A DNA stretch of 9,263 bases from UBA910 sp964369145 (GTDB lineage: Bacteria > Patescibacteriota > Minisyncoccia > Phycocordibacterales > DATDWN01): NCBI GenBank assembly GCA_964369145.1, contig CAYJEE010000020.1:1-9263 (forward strand), written 5' to 3'. The notes beneath the pieces were generated by a model. The model ran no database searches and was not told where the DNA came from. It was given only the letters and a program-made list of their open reading frames with translations. Made by a program: the position numbers and the translations under genes. Shown here piece by piece: positions 4,597 to 9,263 of the stretch; within the stretch, counting starts at the first letter, position 1; the number at the start of each line of letters is the position of its first letter.

Positions 4597-5904
4597 TTAT
4601 CTCCATGTTGCCTTAATACTGAAAACTGCATTATACACGGCTTTTACGAGCCATAATGGGGCAATAAAGGTGTAGAGGGTGACAAAGTAGACAAGATCCA
4701 TACCAAAAGAGAGTTTGCCTTCTGCCATTTTGCGAGACACAAGTACCATAATAAATGTCCCTAGAAAGGCGATACCGCTCGCGAGAGCAATAAATTCAGT
4801 ATTGATTGAGAATATATCGAGTGAAAATGATGGCGATTGAAAATCAAAACCAACAGTACTGATTTTAGTAATAAAATGTAGAAAGTTGCCGAGTGCATCA
4901 ATGACACTTTTTGTAATTACATAAATACCGGTAATAATCGAAACTGATGCGACAGGGAGGATAAAGATACCGAGATTACCATACTGTTTTCGGAAGAAGA
5001 TAAACTTGTAGTCGATGACGTTTTTAATGAACCCATATGTCCATCGTACGCGCTGAGTAATCAGTTTTGCAAGTGTTCGTGGGGCGACGGTGTAGACGAA
5101 TGCACTGTGAGCATTCGCGATTTTTAGGTGATGTGCTTGCATGCGCATTGCGAGCTCCATGTCTTCGGTGTTGTGAGCGTGGCGATAGTTTCCGACCTGA
5201 GCAAAGACTTCTCGGCGAAAGATAGAAAAGGGGCCAGGGGTTACATAGAGCGCCCCAAGGTATGAAAGTATTTTTCGGATGAAAATACCCCAGCCGTACT
5301 CAACACTTTGAATCATCTGAAGGATGGTTTCAGGTTTAAATATTTTTACAGAAGGTGTGACCGCCATCGTTTTCTTGTCTTCGAAATAGTGGGCGATAAT
5401 GGTCAGTGCATCTTTATGAACAAATGAGTCCGCATCAAGACATCCAACAAGCTCGCTCTGGCTCTGAGTGAGTCCAAAGTTGAGCGCGGTATGCTTACCT
5501 CCGTTTTCTTTGTGGAATATTTTAATTTGAGGGTACGAGGTAAATTTCTGGAGTGTTGCCCATGTCCCGTCTGTCGATCCGTCATCGATTGCAATAATTT
5601 CGAGTTTGTCTTTTGGGTAGTCGAGGTTTAAGAGTGAATGGAGAGTGCCTCCAATAGTTAACTCTTCGTTCCAGCAGGGCACGATAATAGAGACAGAGGG
5701 GTGGTAGGCAGGTCGAGATCCATGACGAGCATTTTCTCGCTTCATCGTAGGTCGATGTTCGACGTAGGTAAGGAGAATAAAGACCTCAAAATAAAGGGAA
5801 ATAAAGAGAAGTGCGTATGTGATTATGTTACTCAATTCACCAAGCATATAGGTCGTGTAAAACGCTATAATACCAGATAAAAGCAATGTTTTCAATAGTA
5901 ACAC
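4597..5904 (-). CDS. Membrane-bound family 2 glycosyltransferase
   Basis: Processive-type GT2 enzyme, up to 435 residues, of the group containing cellulose synthase, PgaC/IcaA and NodC; it would transfer sugar from a nucleotide sugar at the inner face of the membrane to a growing glycan. Order: one or two N-terminal membrane segments (about 5-47), catalytic domain 70-300, then hydrophobic segments near 311-332, 370-391 and 403-425. Catalytic marks: VSIIVPCWNEE (71-81), DDGSTDGT (107-114), NGGKHTALNFG (134-144), the DxD motif LDAD (156-159), TPGPFSIFRR (222-231), the TED acid (246-248) and QRVRW (284-288), the signature of processive enzymes. The substrate cannot be read from sequence. The start is uncertain: GTG at 5904, or TTG at 5886, which lies 8 nt after an extended -10 box. 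It begins 28 bp after pheS and probably shares its transcript. Confidence 0.88.
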   Translation of the reverse strand: MLLLKTLLLSGIIAFYTTYMLGELSNIITYALLFISLYFEVFILLTYVEHRPTMKRENARHGSRPAYHPSVSIIVPCWNEELTIGGTLHSLLNLDYPKDKLEIIAIDDGSTDGTWATLQKFTSYPQIKIFHKENGGKHTALNFGLTQSQSELVGCLDADSFVHKDALTIIAHYFEDKKTMAVTPSVKIFKPETILQMIQSVEYGWGIFIRKILSYLGALYVTPGPFSIFRREVFAQVGNYRHAHNTEDMELAMRMQAHHLKIANAHSAFVYTVAPRTLAKLITQRVRWTYGFIKNVIDYKFIFFRKQYGNLGIFILPVASVSIITGIYVITKSVIDALGNFLHFITKISTVGFDFQSPSFSLDIFSINTEFIALASGIAFLGTFIMVLVSRKMAEGKLSFGMDLVYFVTLYTFIAPLWLVKAVYNAVFSIKATWR

Positions 5905-5922
5905 CTTGTCTCAATAAGGTGT
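5895..5922 (-). promoter_or_regulatory. Hairpin and extended -10 box at the glycosyltransferase start
   Basis: ACACCTT and AAGGTGT (5916-5922 and 5901-5907) form a 7-bp stem with 8-nt loop between pheS and the glycosyltransferase. In the minus-strand RNA the 3' arm contains the GTG at 5904, so a read-through transcript would hide that start. The same bases include TGT-TACTAT (5903-5895), identical to the prfA extended -10, placed 8 nt before an in-frame TTG at 5886. There is no T tract, so it is a poor terminator. Confidence 0.4.
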
Positions 5923-5932
5923 TGATGAACGT

Positions 5933-7099
5933 CTATCGTATCGTTGCTCCAAAGGTCTCAGCTGTCGCAGTTTCGAGTTTTTTGTGAAGGTCGTCTACTT
6001 CAGTGTTGGTGAGGGTACGGTCGAGGGAACGATAAATAATACGGAATGCATAGCTTACGTTACCAATGCCAAATTTAGCATCGTTTTTGTAGGTATCCAC
6101 GAGTGCCATCTCTTCCATCATTGATCCTGCAATATCACGAGCGAGGTCGAAGAAATCATTGGGAATAAATGTGTTGGGAACGATAAAAGAAATATCACGT
6201 ACAACAGGAGGGTATTTACTTACCTCGACAAATTTAGTTCCGAGTTTGAGTTGTTTCTTCACGCGCTCGTCAGTAGACCAAAGGAGGCGAATATCAGGGA
6301 GCTCCATGCCGATCATTGCAAGACGTTCGAGTCCAAAGCCGAAAGCCCAGCCATTGTAACCTTCGAGCCCCATTTTGGTGAGCACACTTTTCTTTGGCAT
6401 ACCTCCACCCATGATTTCAATCCACTGATCGTTGATAAATACCTCAATCTGAAGTGATGGGTCGGTGTACGGGAAGGTGTCGTCGAGGAAGCGGTATTTC
6501 ACATCTGCACCAAAGGTGCTCTGTACGATTTCAGAGAGGACTTTTTTGAGCTCATCGAGTGGCATGATGCCGAGTGAGTCTGGTTGCAAGAAGAGCCCTC
6601 CCATCTGATGAAAGATATTCATGTGCCGTCGGTCGATTTCGTCCTTTCGGTACACCTTTCCATAGCACATCACCCCGAGGCTTTTTCCTTCGGCAATTTT
6701 TGCTTTTACTTCTGGCAGGTTTAAATAGTAGTACCACATCACGGTGTCGTGAGTACGGAGTACATTTTTTTCATCGACATAATAGGTGTCTGACTTGCTG
6801 CGGGCTACGTGGTCTGGGGCAAAATCGAACAGGTCGAAAAGAATATCAGTTCCGAGGATTTCAGGAATATCGATATGGTCAAAGTTTTTAAGAATTGGGA
6901 GAGTGGTGACTCGCTCTTTGATCTCGTGTAGGGGACTGCCTTCGGTGCGAGAAAGGTCAGGCATTGCGAGGTATTGTCGGATACGGTTTGCCTCCGCATC
7001 TGTACGTTTCTCAAGCTCTGCCCGCAAAGCATTTTCTTCATCTCTTGAAACTACATAGTCCGTTCGAGAAAGATCTTTTGTGTCATAGGTATTTGTCAT
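5933..7099 (-). CDS. pheS: Phenylalanyl-tRNA synthetase, single-chain (mitochondrial-like) form
   Basis: Class II synthetase, 388 residues, that charges tRNA-Phe with phenylalanine. The catalytic core (about 55-285) has motif 2 at 147-171 (GKVYRKDEIDRRH then FHQ) and motif 3 GFGLERLAM at 254-262; DDTFPYTDPS (206-215) and PDIRLLWSTDER (268-279) are also conserved. Residues about 294-388 (from SKYPPVVRDISF through NDFFDLARDIAG to YRSLDRTLTN) are a ferredoxin-fold anticodon-binding domain, which in ordinary bacteria sits at the end of PheT. Core plus this domain in one chain is the layout of monomeric mitochondrial PheRS, and no pheT follows. The usual HQxEG of motif 2 is HQMGG here (Glu to Gly at 167), and the usual RTHTSxxQ is RTHDTVMW (115-122). 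The start at 7099 is placed by the promoter; an upstream ATG at 7114 overlaps the spacer. The symbol denotes homology to the alpha chain. Confidence 0.9.
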   Translation of the reverse strand: MTNTYDTKDLSRTDYVVSRDEENALRAELEKRTDAEANRIRQYLAMPDLSRTEGSPLHEIKERVTTLPILKNFDHIDIPEILGTDILFDLFDFAPDHVARSKSDTYYVDEKNVLRTHDTVMWYYYLNLPEVKAKIAEGKSLGVMCYGKVYRKDEIDRRHMNIFHQMGGLFLQPDSLGIMPLDELKKVLSEIVQSTFGADVKYRFLDDTFPYTDPSLQIEVFINDQWIEIMGGGMPKKSVLTKMGLEGYNGWAFGFGLERLAMIGMELPDIRLLWSTDERVKKQLKLGTKFVEVSKYPPVVRDISFIVPNTFIPNDFFDLARDIAGSMMEEMALVDTYKNDAKFGIGNVSYAFRIIYRSLDRTLTNTEVDDLHKKLETATAETFGATIR

Positions 7100-7105
7100 A
7101 AGTCC

Positions 7106-7134
7106 AGTGTACAAATAAACCTTATATGATGCAA
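7106..7134 (-). promoter_or_regulatory. pheS promoter, leaderless
   Basis: On the minus strand TTGCAT (7134-7129), a 17-bp spacer and TACACT (7111-7106) precede the ATG at 7099 by 6 nt. The predicted start falls on or beside the first base of the start codon. The -35 box is one base from the TTGCAA found before rpmE and rpsB. It lies in the 92-bp divergent spacer shared with gyrB. Confidence 0.65.
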
Positions 7135-7173
7135 GAAATCAAGCTTTTTTCTCTTCCACTCCCACTTCATTTT

Positions 7174-7182
7174 TGATATAAT
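7174..7182 (+). promoter_or_regulatory. Extended -10 promoter of gyrB
   Basis: TGA followed by consensus TATAAT (7177-7182) ends 9 nt before the gyrB ATG at 7192. Transcription should begin near A7189, leaving about 3 nt of leader. No -35 box of quality is visible; the upstream bases are pyrimidine-rich. Confidence 0.75.
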
Positions 7183-7191
7183 ACTCTCACT

Positions 7192-9263
7192 ATGGCTAAA
7201 GACGAAAAGGAGAAAAAAGGCAGAGATACATACGGTGCGGATGCGATCCAGGTGCTCGAAGGGCTCGACCCGGTACGAAAGCGACCGGGTATGTACATTG
7301 GTACCACTGGTCCCGATGGTCTTCATCACCTTATTTCGGAAATCTTCGACAACTCTCGTGACGAAGCGATGGGTGGGTATGCAAACGATATTGAAGTAGC
7401 ACTCCTTCCAGGACCAAATGGTGTGGCTCGCGTCCGTGTGACAGACAACGGTCGAGGTATTCCTGTCGACATACACAAGCAAACAAAAGTTTCAGCTCTT
7501 GAAACTATCATGACCACCCTCCATGCCGGAGGAAAGTTTGGTGGCGAAGGTTACAAAGTCTCTGGAGGTCTCCACGGTGTGGGTGCATCTGTAGTAAACG
7601 CACTCTCAGTGTTTTGTCGTGTAGTAGTACACAAAGAAGGGGCAATGTGGATGCAGGAGTATTCACAAGGTAAGAAAAAAGCTGATGTAAAAAAGATTGG
7701 AAAAACTGATGAAAAGGGAACTGTGGTGACTTTTGAACCAGACAAAACCATTTTCCCAATTACAGATTTTGATTTCAACCGAGTGGTCAACCACCTTCGC
7801 CAGCAAGCATATCTTGTGAAAGGTTTGCGTATTTCTGTGATTGACGCTCGAGAATACAACGGAAAGATAGATGATGAAAAAGTATTCCGCATTCGTGACC
7901 TCGGTCTCGATGTGCCGTCAATGAGTTTCTACTTCGAAGGAGGTCTTCTTTCGCTCGTGAAATTCTACAACTCTACAGAAAAGCCAATTCACAAAAATGT
8001 TTTTTATATTGAAAAAAATACAAATGAATATGAGTCTGTAGAAGTGGCACTCCAGTATATCGACGATATCTCTGCACGTATCATGCCGTTTGCAAACAAT
8101 ATCTACAACCCAGAAGGAGGTACTCATATTACTGGATTTAAGACTGCACTCACACGAAGTCTCAATACTTATGCACGAAAAAATAATTTAATTAAAGAAA
8201 GTGAAGATAACTTCACAGGAGACGATGTGCTTGAGGGTATCACTGCGGTGGTTTCTGTAAAGCTTCGAGAAATTCAATTTGAAGGACAGACAAAGGCAAA
8301 ACTTGGATCGGTGGAAGCACAGGGTGCAGTCAACACAGTATTTTCAGAAGGGTTCGCTGAGTTCATGGAGGAAAATCCAGATGACGCTCGCGCAATCATC
8401 AACAAAGTAGTGCTCGCACTCAAAGCACGAAAAGCAGCGAAAGCTGCAAAGGACTCAGTGCTTCGAAAAGGTGTGCTCGAAGGTATGGCGCTCCCAGGAA
8501 AGCTTGCAGACTGTCAGGCAAAAGAAGCAAGTGACTCAGAGCTCTTTATCGTAGAGGGAGACTCTGCGGGAGGTACTGCAAAGACAGGACGAGACCGACG
8601 TACACAAGCGATTCTGCCTCTTCGAGGAAAGATTCTCAACATCGAACGAGCACGTCTCGATCGTATGCTTGGCTCAGAACAGATCAAAAACTTAGTGCTT
8701 GCACTCGGTACTGCTATCGGTGATACGTTTGATATTTCAAAATTGCGCTATCACAAGATCATTATCGCTACCGATGCGGACGTGGACGGTGCGCACATCA
8801 GAACTCTTATTTTGACACTTATGTATCGTTTCTTCCGACCATTGATCGATGGAGGATTTATCTATATTGCTCAGCCACCACTCTATAAGATCAAAATCGG
8901 TAAAGCGATTCATTATGCGTATTCAGATGAAGAAAAGCGAGCTGTTGTCGGTGATGTAGATGTGCCCGAAGTAGAAGCAATCGAAGGTGGGGATGAGGTG
9001 GAAGAAGAAGTTGAAGAAACTGAAGAAGAAACAAAAAGTAAAAAAGGAAAAGCTGAGACTACAAAAGTTCAGAAGATTTCAATCCAGCGATACAAAGGTC
9101 TCGGAGAGATGAACGCTGAAGAACTCTGGGAGACAACTATGGATCCCGCTCGTCGAGTCTTGAAGCAAGTGACCGTCGAAGATACACGCGAAGCCGATAA
9201 AGTGTTTGATATTTTGATGGGCTCTGATGTGCCATCTCGAAAATCATTTATTCAGACCAATGC
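7192..9263 (+). CDS. gyrB: DNA gyrase subunit B (3' end outside window)
   Basis: ATP-binding subunit of the topoisomerase that introduces negative supercoils together with GyrA. 690 codons are present and the last residues (SRKSFIQTNA) match the family's extreme C-terminus, so only a short tail is missing. The GHKL ATPase domain shows the general base and Mg ligand in SEIFDNSRDEA (Glu50, Asn54), TDNGRGIP (84-91) and VSGGLHGVGASVVN (123-136). The transducer follows to about 400. The Toprim domain has EGDSAGG (455-461), QAILPLRGKILN, and the DxDxD acids of TDADVDG (528, 530, 532). LRGKILNIE rather than the ParE-type sequence favours GyrB. Between about 585 and 627 lies a low-complexity run rich in Glu and then Lys, before the conserved QRYKGLGEMN (632-641). 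The start at ATG 7192 is set by the promoter at 7174-7182. It is divergent from pheS. Confidence 0.95.
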   Translation, partial: MAKDEKEKKGRDTYGADAIQVLEGLDPVRKRPGMYIGTTGPDGLHHLISEIFDNSRDEAMGGYANDIEVALLPGPNGVARVRVTDNGRGIPVDIHKQTKVSALETIMTTLHAGGKFGGEGYKVSGGLHGVGASVVNALSVFCRVVVHKEGAMWMQEYSQGKKKADVKKIGKTDEKGTVVTFEPDKTIFPITDFDFNRVVNHLRQQAYLVKGLRISVIDAREYNGKIDDEKVFRIRDLGLDVPSMSFYFEGGLLSLVKFYNSTEKPIHKNVFYIEKNTNEYESVEVALQYIDDISARIMPFANNIYNPEGGTHITGFKTALTRSLNTYARKNNLIKESEDNFTGDDVLEGITAVVSVKLREIQFEGQTKAKLGSVEAQGAVNTVFSEGFAEFMEENPDDARAIINKVVLALKARKAAKAAKDSVLRKGVLEGMALPGKLADCQAKEASDSELFIVEGDSAGGTAKTGRDRRTQAILPLRGKILNIERARLDRMLGSEQIKNLVLALGTAIGDTFDISKLRYHKIIIATDADVDGAHIRTLILTLMYRFFRPLIDGGFIYIAQPPLYKIKIGKAIHYAYSDEEKRAVVGDVDVPEVEAIEGGDEVEEEVEETEEETKSKKGKAETTKVQKISIQRYKGLGEMNAEELWETTMDPARRVLKQVTVEDTREADKVFDILMGSDVPSRKSFIQTN

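Noticed and set aside
6552..7058. Plus-strand open frames inside pheS
   Set aside because: They overlap the conserved synthetase motifs on the minus strand, lack promoters or recognisable domains, and are shadow frames.
535..9263. UGA read as glycine or tryptophan (alternative genetic code)
   Set aside because: No long gene contains an in-frame TGA, and prfA ends at TGA exactly where the RF1 family ends.
1..9263. CRISPR arrays, insertion sequences, prophage or defence genes
   Set aside because: No regularly spaced direct repeats, transposase motifs or phage genes were seen; the content is housekeeping plus envelope genes.

Overview
The window looks like a stretch of chromosome from a Candidate Phyla Radiation (Patescibacteria) bacterium, most likely a parcubacterium (Paceibacteria). 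This is inference from the short, diverged housekeeping proteins, small membrane proteins without clear families, frequent use of the Arg codon CGA, and genes without Shine-Dalgarno leaders. The 100-N run at 3896-3995 indicates a draft scaffold. UGA is used as a normal stop (end of prfA) and no long gene has an in-frame UGA, so the genetic code looks standard, not the UGA=Gly code of Gracilibacteria/Absconditabacteria.

Layout. Bases 1-165 form a chain of hairpins with a possible pseudoknot and no convincing gene; I read this as part of an unidentified structured RNA. A rightward translation block follows: rpmE (L31, zinc-free type), an intrinsic terminator, prfA (release factor 1), rpsB (S2), tsf (EF-Ts) and a small two-helix membrane protein. 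Next come an orphan promoter, a tRNA-Thr(UGU) with an abutting terminator, and a coiled-coil protein cut by the assembly gap. On the other side of the gap, leftward, are a membrane-anchored thioredoxin-like protein (also cut), a membrane family 2 glycosyltransferase, and a phenylalanyl-tRNA synthetase. Divergent from the last is gyrB, which runs off the right edge probably a few residues before its end.

How the genes work together. Most of the right-facing block supplies translation (ribosomal proteins, elongation and termination factors, tRNA). The leftward group pairs an aminoacyl-tRNA synthetase with two envelope proteins, and gyrB handles DNA supercoiling.

Three things stand out. First, nearly every gene has a recognisable -10 box only 6-11 nt before its start codon, which predicts leaderless or near-leaderless mRNAs; the tRNA shows the same geometry, with the predicted transcription start at its mature 5' end. 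Second, the phenylalanyl-tRNA synthetase is a single chain combining a PheS-like catalytic core with a C-terminal ferredoxin-fold anticodon-binding domain, the layout of the monomeric mitochondrial enzyme, with no pheT beside it and changed residues in the phenylalanine pocket. Third, the left edge carries an unassigned structured RNA candidate.
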